From: Desulfobacteraceae bacterium
GTDB lineage: Bacteria > Desulfobacterota > Desulfobacteria > Desulfobacterales > Desulfobacteraceae
Assembly: GCA_003353855.1 (NCBI GenBank)
Contig: PIVS01000006.1
Location: 1-35,349 of the forward strand
Direction: 5' to 3'
DNA length: 35,349 nucleotides
Shown here: positions 1-8,330 of the stretch, one piece after another
Layout: each line of letters starts with the position of its first letter
Numbering within the stretch: the stretch's first letter is position 1
Made by a program: the position numbers and the translations under genes
The notes under the pieces: model-generated
Told to the model about the DNA's origin: nothing
Seen by the model: the letters and a program-made list of their open reading frames with translations, nothing else
Databases searched by the model: none

Positions 1-1511
1 CCGGCCACATTAATAATGTCGTCTGTCCTGGCCATGACGTAAATATAGCCGTCTTCGTCAATATATCCGGCATCTGAGGTTTCATAATATCCCGGGAAGG
101 CTGACAGATAGGCAGACACATACCGTTCATCATTCTGCCACAGGGTGGGCAGGCTGCCCGGCGGCAGCGGCAGTTTTACCACAATGGCGCCAATATCCCC
201 CTTGGGAACCGGCTTGCCGTCCCCATCCAGCACTGCCATGTTCCAGCCGGGAGCCGCCTTGGTGGGGGAGCCGGGTTTTACGTCAAACTGCTGGATTCCC
301 ATGCAGTTGGCTGCAATGGCCCAACCGGTTTCCGTCTGCCACCAATGGTCTATTACAGGTACTTTGAGACTGTTTTCAGCCCAGGACAGAGTGTCAGGAT
401 CGGTTCTTTCCCCTGCCAGGAACAAATATTTAAAATCAGACAGGTCAAAATCTGCCATCATCTTCGCTGCCGGATCCTCCCGCTTAATGGCTCTGAAAGC
501 CGTGGGAGCCGTAAACAGGGTTTTCACCTTATGTTCGGCAATGACTCTCCAGAAAACGGACGCATCCGGGGTGCCAACGGGTTTTCCCTCAAATAAGATG
601 GTGGTGCACCCCTTGAGGAGGGGGCCGTAGACAATATAGGAATGGCCCACCACCCATCCGATGTCGGAAGCTGCCCAATAGACATCCCCCTGATTTACGC
701 CGTAAATGGCACTCATGCTCCATTTTAATGCAACCATATGGCCGCCGTTGTCCCGGACAACTCCCTTTGGCTCGCCGGTTGTGCCGGAAGTGTAGAGGAT
801 ATACAAAGGATCGGTTGCCGCAACCGGTACACAGTCATGGGGGGATGCCTGGTACATGGCATCTGCCCAGTCAAAATCCCGGCCATCTATCATCGTGGCC
901 TTTGCCTGGGGCCGCTGGAGGATAATACAGGCATCTGGTTTTTCCTTGGCAATATCAATGGCTTCGTCCAAAAGCGGTTTGTATTCAATGACCCGGGTCA
1001 CCTCGATACCGCAGGAGGCAGATACAATAACCTTGGGTTTGGCATCATTGATCCTTGTTGCCAGTTCATTGGGGGCAAAGCCGCCAAAAACCACCGAATG
1101 GACCGCACCGATTCTGGCGCATGCCAGCATGGCAAATGCGGCTTCCGGAATCATGGGCATGTATATCAGTACACGGTCTCCCTTGGTCACACCTTTGGCT
1201 GCCAGGGCTCCCGCAAATAGGGAGACCTGTTCTTTGAGGTCGTTATAGGTGTACTTTTTAATGGTATTGGTGACCGGACTGTCATAGATAATGGCATCCT
1301 GACCTCCAAGGCCGTTCTCCACATGGAGATCCACGGCATTGTAGCAGGTATTGGTCTCGGCGCCGGAAAACCAGCGGTAAAAGGGTTTATTGGAATCATC
1401 CAGAACCTTATCCCATTTTTTATACCAGAAACAGTCTTCTGCAATGGGTCCCCAGAACCCTTTCGGGTTCTGGATGGATTGTTCATAGGCTTGGGCATAC
1501 AAATTGGACAT
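1..1511 (-). CDS. Propionyl-CoA synthetase-like (ACSS3/PrpE type), partial
   Basis: AMP-forming short-chain acyl-CoA synthetase that would activate propionate or acetate with ATP and CoA. It is absent from the ORF track because it runs off the left edge. Translating the minus strand from ATG at 1511 (GGAG eight bases upstream) gives about 503 residues without a stop; the family is usually about 630, so the C-terminal domain with the catalytic lysine lies outside. Visible motifs are the P-loop YTSGTTGEPKG, the acyl-pocket region DHWWQTETGW, and FPGYYETSDAGYIDEDGY followed by ARTDDIINVAG. The FPGYY...DAGY stretch resembles the propionate-preferring ACSS3 type more than classical Acs or E. coli PrpE. 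It starts 30 bp after the acs stop, so the two are probably cotranscribed. The family is certain; the substrate is inferred. Confidence 0.9.
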   Translation of the reverse strand, partial: MSNLYAQAYEQSIQNPKGFWGPIAEDCFWYKKWDKVLDDSNKPFYRWFSGAETNTCYNAVDLHVENGLGGQDAIIYDSPVTNTIKKYTYNDLKEQVSLFAGALAAKGVTKGDRVLIYMPMIPEAAFAMLACARIGAVHSVVFGGFAPNELATRINDAKPKVIVSASCGIEVTRVIEYKPLLDEAIDIAKEKPDACIILQRPQAKATMIDGRDFDWADAMYQASPHDCVPVAATDPLYILYTSGTTGEPKGVVRDNGGHMVALKWSMSAIYGVNQGDVYWAASDIGWVVGHSYIVYGPLLKGCTTILFEGKPVGTPDASVFWRVIAEHKVKTLFTAPTAFRAIKREDPAAKMMADFDLSDFKYLFLAGERTDPDTLSWAENSLKVPVIDHWWQTETGWAIAANCMGIQQFDVKPGSPTKAAPGWNMAVLDGDGKPVPKGDIGAIVVKLPLPPGSLPTLWQNDERYVSAYLSAFPGYYETSDAGYIDEDGYIYVMARTDDIINVA

Positions 1512-1541
1512 ATCTTTCTCCTAAAATTAGCGCAGCAGCAA

Positions 1542-3575
1542 TTATTTGTCTTGAACCATCACTCGGATTTCTTCAACAATTTCCGGGTTGGCCAGGGTCA
1601 TTACATTGCCCACATCCCCTTTGTTGGAAATAGCACCCAGTACCCGTCTCATGATCTTGCCGGATCTGGTTTTAGGCATATCCGGTACCAGCCATACCGT
1701 TCTGGGTTTGGCAATTTTACCGATTTGTTCACAGATGGCATCGGAAATTTTTTGTGCCAGGGCTTCCGTGGGTTCAACCCCAGTTTTAAGGGCAATATAA
1801 AGATCCGGCTCCTTGCCCTTGATCTCATGGGCCACGGGCACAACAGCCGCTTCTGCCACTTCATCCACAACCAGGGAGGCAGACTCAATCTCTTTGGTGC
1901 CAAGTCTGTGGCCGGACACATTGATGACATCATCAATCCGCCCGAGGATCCTGAAGTAGCCGTCTTCACCCATGGTGGCTGCATCGCCGGCAAGGTAAGG
2001 CCAGTCTTTCCAATCCTTGCTTTTGGGATCCCTGCAGATATCTGTAAAATAGGTGTCCACAAATCTTTGACGATCGCCCCATATGGTCTGGAACATACCG
2101 GGCCATGGGTTCTGGATGCAGATATTGCCGGCAATCCCTATGTCAGTGATTTCTTTACCATCGGCATCCAGGATAAAGGGATGGATACCGGGAACACCAG
2201 GACCTGCACTGCCCGGTTTCATGGGTTGGATACCCGGTACCGTACTGCAGAGGAAACCGCCGGTTTCCGTCTGCCACCAGGTGTCGACAATGGCGGCTTG
2301 TCCCTTGCCAACAGCCGATTCATACCATTTCCATACTTCAGGTTCGATGGGCTCTCCCACCGTGGTCATATGTTTGAAATTATAATTGTATTTGGCAGGT
2401 TCTTCCGGACCCAGTTTTCTCAGGGCACGGATAGCGGTGGGGGCGGTGTGGAAAATATTGATGTCCAGTTCCTGGGCAATTCTCCAGGAGCGGCCTGCAT
2501 CGGGATAGGTGGGGACGCCCTCGTAAATAACGGAAGATGCACACAGGGCAAGGGGGCCGTAAACGATAAAGGAATGGCCGGTGATCCAGCCGATATCCGC
2601 CATACACCAATATACATCTTCCGGGTGGATATCCTGGATATATTTGGACATGGCCGTTACATAGGCAAGATATCCGCCGGTGCCGTGCTGGCATCCCTTT
2701 GGTTTTCCCGTGGTGCCGCTGGTATACATCAAAAACAATGGGTCTTCCGAAAGCATCTTTTCGGGCTCAATGCGGGCGCCGTAATGATTTTTTAATTCTT
2801 CATTGACAAAGACATCCCGTCCGTCAACCATGGGGGTATCAGCAGAATATTTGCCTGGATACCGCTGCCAGATGAGCACCTTGTCCACGACCTGGCCCTG
2901 TTTGGCGGATATTTTTACAGCTTCATCTGCATGTTCTTTGTGGTTGAGAAGTTTACCCGCACGATAATAGGCATCCATGGAGATCAATACCCGTGAATTG
3001 GAATCCACTATTCTGTCGGCACAGGCAGAGGCTGAAAACCCGCCGAACACGACTGAATGGATCACGCCAAGCCGCGCACAGGCCAGCATGGTGATGGGAA
3101 GTTCAGCTGACATGGGCATGTGGATGGTGACCCTGTCTCCCCGTTTTAATCCTGCAAAATTTTTGAGCAGGGAGGCAAACTCATTGACCCTGACATAGAG
3201 TTCCTGGTAGGTGATATGGTCGACTCTTTCTTCTTCCAGTTCAGGGACAAAGTGGATGGCGGTTTTATTTTTGTTGTCTTTGAGGTGGCGGTCAATGCAA
3301 TTGTAACTGGCATTTATTTGGCCGCCTTTAAACCATTTGTAGCAGGGAGCATCATTGGAATCTAAAACCTCGTCCCAGGATTTGTACCAGGTGAGAAGAT
3401 CTGCAAATTCTGTATAATAATCCGGGAAGTTGTCCAGACTGAACCGGTCATAAATATCCGGATCTGTGAGATTTGCCTGGCCAGTAAATTTTGATGAAGG
3501 ATAATAGTAGTCTTCTTCTTTCCAGTGGACTGCGATCTGGGCTTCTGTGGTCTCGACAACTTCTTTTTTGCTCAT
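1542..3575 (-). CDS. acs: Acetyl-CoA synthetase (AMP-forming)
   Basis: Converts acetate, ATP and CoA to acetyl-CoA, AMP and pyrophosphate; cytoplasmic. The 677-residue product has near-standard length and a complete domain set: N-terminal ACAS region (DAPCYKWFKGGQINASYNC), P-loop YTSGTTGKPKG, VDTWWQTETGG acetyl/AMP pocket, hinge GRIDDVINVSGHRLGT, and the C-terminal PKTRSGKIMRR carrying the catalytic lysine that is acetylated in known homologues. The start is set by AAAGGAGA just upstream of the ATG. The last residues differ from the enterobacterial ending and look lineage-specific. It is first in a two-gene minus-strand unit with the propionyl-CoA synthetase-like gene. In an acetate-oxidising or acetate-producing sulfate reducer it would assimilate or recycle acetate. 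Confidence 0.97.
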   Translation of the reverse strand: MSKKEVVETTEAQIAVHWKEEDYYYPSSKFTGQANLTDPDIYDRFSLDNFPDYYTEFADLLTWYKSWDEVLDSNDAPCYKWFKGGQINASYNCIDRHLKDNKNKTAIHFVPELEEERVDHITYQELYVRVNEFASLLKNFAGLKRGDRVTIHMPMSAELPITMLACARLGVIHSVVFGGFSASACADRIVDSNSRVLISMDAYYRAGKLLNHKEHADEAVKISAKQGQVVDKVLIWQRYPGKYSADTPMVDGRDVFVNEELKNHYGARIEPEKMLSEDPLFLMYTSGTTGKPKGCQHGTGGYLAYVTAMSKYIQDIHPEDVYWCMADIGWITGHSFIVYGPLALCASSVIYEGVPTYPDAGRSWRIAQELDINIFHTAPTAIRALRKLGPEEPAKYNYNFKHMTTVGEPIEPEVWKWYESAVGKGQAAIVDTWWQTETGGFLCSTVPGIQPMKPGSAGPGVPGIHPFILDADGKEITDIGIAGNICIQNPWPGMFQTIWGDRQRFVDTYFTDICRDPKSKDWKDWPYLAGDAATMGEDGYFRILGRIDDVINVSGHRLGTKEIESASLVVDEVAEAAVVPVAHEIKGKEPDLYIALKTGVEPTEALAQKISDAICEQIGKIAKPRTVWLVPDMPKTRSGKIMRRVLGAISNKGDVGNVMTLANPEIVEEIRVMVQDK

Positions 3576-4124
3576 CGGGCATCTCCTTTGGATTTATGTA
3601 ATTAACCAATTGTTATTATTAATTATTTTTCAGATAATAATAAAAACTTTACCACCTCCTTATTGTATGAAAATTATTTTATATTACAGCTTTAAAAAAT
3701 GCTTTGTGCGTTTAGCCAGCTTCTTTTCTAAATTAAGACTGTAAAAACCAGGACAGGAGTAAGTAAAGTACCAAGTGAGATGCAAAATCGTAGTTATTTA
3801 GTGAATTCGATTTGTATTATAGTTAATCAAATATTAAGATCTCAAATTTAAGTCAATAGAAAAATTTAGTTTGTTGATTATTAGTTTGCGCTAATCTATC
3901 TATAAAAAGGGAAAAACCTGTAAAAACCCTATGTCCAAAAATCTGGAACCCATTAAGAATATAGGAAATACAGCATTGTGATCTTGTTGGGTATCTGCAA
4001 TCTTCTCCGCTGCCAGTTGTGGAGTGTAAATAATCATTGCAAGGCCAAACCAATAACAGGTATACTTCCATCCTGAAATCAACAGACTGTAAATTTAAGA
4101 ATAATTTAGAATAAGGAAGGCCAA
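3576..4124. other. AT-rich intergenic region between divergent acs and LUD genes
   Basis: This 549-bp gap separates two divergent genes and should hold both promoters. A weak plus-strand sigma70-like match is TTGATT-N17-TATCTA (3874-3902), far from the LUD start. On the minus strand an AAGGAGGTGG ribosome-binding-site-like string near 3650 is followed by no open frame. Two overlapping minus-strand ORFs of 60-72 codons (3853-4082) are not recognised. The 60-codon one has hydrophobic stretches and could be a remnant of a membrane protein, but it starts with TTG and has no ribosome binding site. Confidence 0.5.
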
Positions 4125-4793
4125 ATGACCAATCCCGTTAAAATAAACCCCATTGATAATTATTGGAAGTTGAAACTTGAGGCAGTTAAGGACAACCTGG
4201 AAAATAATAATTTTGAGGTATTTATAGCAGACACTGCTGAATCTGCCAAAGAGATTGCCTTGAACCGGATCATTTCGGGATTAGAGGTTAAAAGCGTTTC
4301 CTGGGGCGGTTCCATGTCATTTATCTCTACAGGTCTTTTCCATGCTTTAAATGGCAGAAAGGATGTTGAAGTGATCAACACATTTGACAAGGGTTTGTCC
4401 ATGGATGAAATGCTTGCGCTTCGGCGTCAATCCCTCATGGTGGATTTGTTTATCACAGGGACCAATGCCATTACTGAAGCCGGGCATTTGGTTAACCTTG
4501 ATATGATAGGCAACCGCGTGGCAGCCATCATGTGGGGGCCTAAAAATGTTCTGCTGATTGTTGGCAGAAATAAGCTTTGCGGTGATCTAGAAGATGCCAT
4601 GTTCCGGATTAAAAATTATGCGGCACCTGTCAATACAATGAATCTGAATAAAAAAACCCCATGCCAAAAGACAGGGGTTTGCCACGATTGTTCCAGTCCC
4701 GACAGAATCTGTAATTATTGGACCATTACGGAAAAATGTTTTTTAAAGGGCCGGATAAAGATTATTCTTGTGAATGAGGATCTGGGATTTTAA
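4125..4793 (+). CDS. LUD-domain protein (LutC/YkgG-like)
   Basis: Member of the LUD (DUF162) family, whose characterised members are subunits or partners of iron-sulfur lactate dehydrogenase complexes (LutB/LutC). The 222-residue protein shows the family core: an N-terminal helix, SVSWGGSMSFISTGL, FITGTNAITEAGHLVNLD (the conserved TGxNAIT segment) and NRVAAIMWGPKNVLLIVG. After the core it carries a cysteine-rich tail (CQKTGVCHDC, then C and NYW), typical of the short stand-alone subfamily and suggestive of metal binding. GGAAGG precedes the ATG. It stands alone, with no LutA/LutB partner, and is divergent from acs. Lactate or other 2-hydroxyacid metabolism is possible but not shown. Family assignment is firm; function is not. 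Confidence 0.88.
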   Translation: MTNPVKINPIDNYWKLKLEAVKDNLENNNFEVFIADTAESAKEIALNRIISGLEVKSVSWGGSMSFISTGLFHALNGRKDVEVINTFDKGLSMDEMLALRRQSLMVDLFITGTNAITEAGHLVNLDMIGNRVAAIMWGPKNVLLIVGRNKLCGDLEDAMFRIKNYAAPVNTMNLNKKTPCQKTGVCHDCSSPDRICNYWTITEKCFLKGRIKIILVNEDLGF

Positions 4794-4988
4794 ATCATGG
4801 GTTCTCAGGGAGGCTCCCTGGGATCCCATTACAGGCAAAAGCCCGGTTCATATTGCAGCGGATATACATTCGGCCGTATTAAAGACCTGCCTAAAGAAAA
4901 AGGGGAAATAAGTTAACCCAGCCGAGCGGGATAAGTACCTTAACAAAATAATTTATTGCCAAAGAACGCACAAACTATTTCCAAGGTA
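4794..4988. other. Convergent intergenic region, no gene recognised
   Basis: This lies between the convergent LUD gene and dinB. It holds CAGGGA-GGC-TCCCTG near 4807, a 6-bp stem without a following T-run, so it is a poor intrinsic terminator. An 8-bp inverted repeat (AGTACCTT at 4934-4941, AAGGTACT at 4983-4990) overlaps the dinB stop, with a loop too long for a terminator. A short plus-strand reading (HIAADIHSAVLKTC) looks protein-like but could not be identified. Confidence 0.4.
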
Positions 4989-6446
4989 CTAATAACGGAT
5001 ATCAAAGGTGTCACAGCCTTGCGGCAGCTTTGTTGATTCGGGCAGCACATGGTCCACCCTGGCAACAGGGGGTCCTGTGTGACACCATTCCAACATCTTT
5101 TTAACCCCAGCCTCATCCCCCTGGAAAACTGCTTCCACAGATCCGTTGGGACAATTTTTCACATATCCGGTAAGATTAAAACCTCTGGCGGCTTTTTGGG
5201 TTTCAACCCTGAAAAAAACACCTTGGACCCGGCCTTTGATGATGACTTTCATGCAGGTAATAGGGGACATTTTTTTTTCTCCTTGCTTAGGAATGTTCAA
5301 CGAGGCTTTTTTCACCATATTGCTGCCAAATTTTTCCTCGATGGAATCCACTGCCATATCAACGGATTCCCATTGTTTTTTTGCTTTTCCCTCTGGGTGC
5401 CAGAGCAATTCCATCTGAACCGGGGTGTTTTGATCACTAAGATGGGAAACTCCTAGACCCAAAAGACGGATTTTTTTCTTTAATATCACTTTTTTGTACA
5501 GGGAAAGAGCCTCGTTGAAAATTGCAGCAGAGGAACAGATCCATGAATCGTTTTTTTTGCTCCGGGTGATCTGGGTGAAATCTGAAAATTTGATCTTGAT
5601 GGAAACATTGCGGCAAATCATCTTTTTTTTTCTTAGGTCCCGGCCCACCCGCTGGGATAGGGCCAGCAAAACGTTACTCGCAGACTTGTAATCTGAAATA
5701 TCCCGGGAAAGCGTGGTTTCGCTGGAAATGGATTTCCTGGAATATTGGGTTTCAACACGATTTTCATCTATTCCATGGGCCAGTTGATAAAGGCGGGTGC
5801 CCATTTTTCCAAATTTTTTATTTAACAGGGTAATGTCATATTTATTGATATCCCCCAGGGTAAGGATTTGTAAAACAGCCATTTTTTTCATGGCCTGTTT
5901 GCCTATCCCCGGAACCTTTTCAATGGGCAAATCGGCGATAAATGCCTCCATTTTATGTTTGGGAATAAGGGTAATGCCGTTGGGTTTATCCATGTCCGAG
6001 GCAATTTTAGCCAGAAATTTGACAGGTGCAATCCCAATGGAACAGGTCAGAAAAATTTTGTTGAATATGGCCCCACGTATCTTTTCTGCCATGGCCTCGG
6101 GGGGGCCGAACAATTTTTCACATCCTTTGACATCCACATAGGCTTCATCAATGGATGCCTGTTCCACCAGCGGCGAGAAACCGGATATGACCTCCATGAT
6201 TCTTTTTGATTCTGCTGCATATTTATGTCGGTTTCCGGGAACAATGATGACCTGGGGGCATTTTTGCTTTGCCTGGAAAACAGGCATGGCAGAATGAATC
6301 CCGAATTGCCTCGCCTCATAGCTGGCTGTGGAGACGACGCTGCGCTTTGAATTACCTGCCACTATAATCGGTTTGTTTCTAAGCTTTGGGTTGTCCCTTT
6401 GTTCAATGGCAGCAAAAAAAGCGTCCATGTCAATATGAAGGATCAT
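4989..6446 (-). CDS. dinB: DNA polymerase IV fused to C-terminal acylphosphatase
   Basis: Residues 1 to about 385 are a Y-family translesion polymerase: HIDMDAFFAAIE with catalytic D6, QASIDEAYVD with D100/E101, helix-hairpin-helix VPGIGKQAMKK near 178, and a little-finger domain ending around 380. Residues 393-485 are a complete acylphosphatase: GRVQGVFFR with catalytic R413, and GYVKNCPNGSVEA with N431. Pol IV is normally 350-420 residues and acylphosphatase about 90, so both units are full length. The linker is encoded by an A-rich stretch in which AAGGAG is followed by A8 and the ATG of residue 393, so the second domain has its own credible start. The ATG overlaps the upstream pilZ stop (ATGA), implying translational coupling. 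No linked function for the two enzymes is known to me. Domain identities are certain; fused expression is inferred. Confidence 0.93.
   Translation of the reverse strand: MILHIDMDAFFAAIEQRDNPKLRNKPIIVAGNSKRSVVSTASYEARQFGIHSAMPVFQAKQKCPQVIIVPGNRHKYAAESKRIMEVISGFSPLVEQASIDEAYVDVKGCEKLFGPPEAMAEKIRGAIFNKIFLTCSIGIAPVKFLAKIASDMDKPNGITLIPKHKMEAFIADLPIEKVPGIGKQAMKKMAVLQILTLGDINKYDITLLNKKFGKMGTRLYQLAHGIDENRVETQYSRKSISSETTLSRDISDYKSASNVLLALSQRVGRDLRKKKMICRNVSIKIKFSDFTQITRSKKNDSWICSSAAIFNEALSLYKKVILKKKIRLLGLGVSHLSDQNTPVQMELLWHPEGKAKKQWESVDMAVDSIEEKFGSNMVKKASLNIPKQGEKKMSPITCMKVIIKGRVQGVFFRVETQKAARGFNLTGYVKNCPNGSVEAVFQGDEAGVKKMLEWCHTGPPVARVDHVLPESTKLPQGCDTFDIRY
5268..5287 (-). promoter_or_regulatory. Internal ribosome binding site and A9 slip-prone tract
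   Basis: On the minus strand, CAAGGAG is followed by eight A residues and then ATG (codon 393 of the dinB fusion), making a run of nine A. AAGGAG at eight bases from ATG is a good ribosome binding site. Gain or loss of one A puts the polymerase frame out and it terminates within a few to about twenty codons. This is consistent with separate translation of the acylphosphatase, with slippage, or with both. Confidence 0.6.
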
Positions 6447-6850
6447 ATCATTTGTTTTTTGGAGTTGGAAATCATTTCGTTTTTCTGCATTTCAAGTACA
6501 TATTTGTGAATCATTTCATATTTTTCAATGGTGCAATTTTCAAAAATGCAATGGCAGATCCCGTTGCCAGTGATATTAAGAATTCTGAGCCGGGCAGAAA
6601 AGGTGATGTCTCCCCTAAAATTGGGTATATCTAGAAAAAGACTTATCTGATCAGCATCATATCGCCTGAAACCTTCACCCTTAAAGGCGATGCCCCCGGC
6701 ACTGATATCTAAAATCTGAACCGATGTTTCTTTGAAGATCATGGACAGATGTCTGTCCCCTTTGAAAACATAGCGAAAGGCTTCCCGCTGATCTGTCTCC
6801 TCCTTCAATTCAAAGGAGTCAGTTGCTGTTTTGGTCTTTTTCCAGAACAA
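6443..6850 (-). CDS. PilZ-domain protein
   Basis: A probable cyclic-di-GMP receptor of 135 residues, a single PilZ domain. The c-di-GMP signature is present: REAFR (RxxxR) near residue 22 and, about 25 residues on, DISAGGIAFKG (D/NxSxxG). A hydrophobic beta-barrel pattern (ISLFLDIPNF, ARLRILNI) follows. Its start lies inside the end of motB (32-bp overlap), and its stop overlaps the dinB start (ATGA). Coupling to motA/motB suggests that it modulates the flagellar stator in response to c-di-GMP, as YcgR-type PilZ proteins do; that role is inferred from context. It lacks the YcgR N-terminal domain. Confidence 0.9.
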   Translation of the reverse strand: MFWKKTKTATDSFELKEETDQREAFRYVFKGDRHLSMIFKETSVQILDISAGGIAFKGEGFRRYDADQISLFLDIPNFRGDITFSARLRILNITGNGICHCIFENCTIEKYEMIHKYVLEMQKNEMISNSKKQMI

Positions 6851-7553
6851 ATTCTACCCTCCTGTTCCTATCTTTGTTTTCGTTTGTGGTGTTGGGAACC
6901 CGGGGGATGATATCTCCATATCCTGTGGCTGTTAGGCGTTGGGGGTTTATCCCCTTGGAGATCAGGTATCTTAAAACCGTTGTGGCCCGTATGGCAGACA
7001 ATTCCCAGTTGGAGGGAAAGGCCTTGGTTGAAATGGGGATATTATCCGTATGTCCCTTGATATTAATGACGAATTCGGGAAACTCGTCAAAGATTTGAAT
7101 CATTCGATTGAAAGCTGGCAAGGTTTCTGGATTCAGCCTGGCTGAGCCGGAGGTGAACAGGGTTTCTCCTGACACGGTGATAATAATTTTTCCATTCCTG
7201 GATTTTGCGGTGATGTTTTTGTTCTGGTCTGTTTTTCTGACAAATTTGTTGATCTTTTTATAGAGAGTCGTTTCCCGTGATCGAAGACCTGTTATATCTT
7301 CAAGGCTGATTTTGCGGTTCAGGTCAGCAGACAGGTCAAAAAGTTCCATGCCGCCTTTTGATTCATGATCTTGTTTGAGCTGACGCATAATGACTTCAAC
7401 CCTTTCCTCATATTTTTCTTTTTCAAAAAACGCAAGGGAGTATAGCAGAACGAAAAAGACCAGCAGGATGGTCATCAAATCCGCATAGGTTATGAGCCAA
7501 TTCGCATCATCATCATAGGTGATAAACGAACTGTTATAAGAGGTGTCTTTCAT
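6819..7553 (-). CDS. motB: Flagellar motor stator protein MotB
   Basis: Peptidoglycan-anchored stator subunit, 244 residues. A short cytoplasmic N-terminus leads to one membrane helix, NWLITYADLMTILLVFFVLL, containing the ion-conducting aspartate D25. A linker/plug region follows, then an OmpA-like peptidoglycan-binding domain (about 115-240) with GHTDNIPIS, NWELSAIRATTVLRYL and RNRRVEFVL. It follows motA with only 3 bp between genes and overlaps pilZ downstream. The long polar segment between the helix and the OmpA domain is typical of MotB rather than TolR/ExbD. Whether protons or sodium drive it cannot be read from the sequence. Confidence 0.95.
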   Translation of the reverse strand: MKDTSYNSSFITYDDDANWLITYADLMTILLVFFVLLYSLAFFEKEKYEERVEVIMRQLKQDHESKGGMELFDLSADLNRKISLEDITGLRSRETTLYKKINKFVRKTDQNKNITAKSRNGKIIITVSGETLFTSGSARLNPETLPAFNRMIQIFDEFPEFVINIKGHTDNIPISTKAFPSNWELSAIRATTVLRYLISKGINPQRLTATGYGDIIPRVPNTTNENKDRNRRVEFVLEKDQNSN

Positions 7554-7556
7554 GGT

Positions 7557-8330
7557 TTAACGATTTTTATCCATCTGATTCATGGGCTTACGGAGTTTGG
7601 AAGAAATAAAGCTGGATAATTTTTCATAGATAATCATTGGGTTGTTGTTGTTGATGATGGATATGGCTCCTTCCCGGATAATTTCAAGATGGATAATTTC
7701 GAGAACTGTTCGGGATCTAAGTTTACCTGCGATGGGGAGAAAGAACAGGGTGGATAAAAGTGATCCGTAAAAGGTGGTAAGCAATGCCGTTGCCATGGCA
7801 GGGCCTATGTTAGCCGGGTCCTGGAGCTTACTGAGCATCTGGACAAGGCCAATCAATGTGCCTAGCATGCCAAAGGCCGGTGCATAAATTCCCATTTTTC
7901 GAAACACATCCTGTACAATAAAATGACGCATCTGAAGGGATTGAATCTCTGTGGTAAGGGCTGCCCGGATGACTTCTTCCGAGGATCCGTCGGACAGTAA
8001 ACCACATGCTTTTTTTAAAAACAGGGACCCGGTTTTAATGGTGGCAAGATTTAAAAGGCCCTGGCTCCTGCTGATGCGACTGAGGCGTATCATTGTGGCA
8101 ACGGCATCATTGGGGTCTTCCTTGTCCTTTGAAAAAACAAAATAAGCAGCTTTAAATGCTGCAAAAACGTCCCTGAACTGGAAGGTGATCAATGTGGTGG
8201 CAAGGGTTCCTCCGAAGACAATCATGAGACCTGGAACATTGATGAAGTTGTATATGTCTCCCCCGATGAAGATGGCGGAAATTATCAATGACAACCCGGA
8301 AATAATACCGATGAAAGATGCAATATCCAT
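7557..8330 (-). CDS. motA: Flagellar motor stator protein MotA
   Basis: Inner-membrane ion-channel subunit that pairs with MotB. The ORF track starts at 8384 from a TTG, adding 18 residues without family likeness. The ATG at 8330 (MDIASFIGIISG) gives 257 residues, the usual MotA length, and places the first membrane helix at the N-terminus; neither start has a strong ribosome binding site. Features include FINVPGLMIVFGGTLATTLI (helix 2), a cytoplasmic loop, GIYAPAFGMLGTLIGLVQML (helix 3, with the conserved PxxGxLGTxxG pattern) and TALLTTFYGSLLSTLFFLPIA (helix 4). It is first gene of the motA-motB-pilZ-dinB unit. Confidence 0.93.
   Translation of the reverse strand: MDIASFIGIISGLSLIISAIFIGGDIYNFINVPGLMIVFGGTLATTLITFQFRDVFAAFKAAYFVFSKDKEDPNDAVATMIRLSRISRSQGLLNLATIKTGSLFLKKACGLLSDGSSEEVIRAALTTEIQSLQMRHFIVQDVFRKMGIYAPAFGMLGTLIGLVQMLSKLQDPANIGPAMATALLTTFYGSLLSTLFFLPIAGKLRSRTVLEIIHLEIIREGAISIINNNNPMIIYEKLSSFISSKLRKPMNQMDKNR

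Noticed and set aside
1323-2795. 490-codon plus-strand ORF
   Set aside because: It lies antisense to acs, whose frame is fully conserved with all motifs; the plus-strand product resembles no family and reflects low stop frequency opposite a GC-biased gene.
3853-4082. Minus-strand 60-72 codon ORFs in the acs/LUD gap
   Set aside because: TTG or unsupported starts, no ribosome binding site, no recognised family; kept only as a note in the intergenic entry.
4803-4825. CAGGGAGGCTCCCTG as a terminator for the LUD gene
   Set aside because: The stem is only 6 bp with a 3-nt loop and there is no T-run after it.
4934-4990. AGTACCTT/AAGGTACT inverted repeat at the dinB end
   Set aside because: 8-bp arms with a loop of about 41 nt and no T-run; probably chance.
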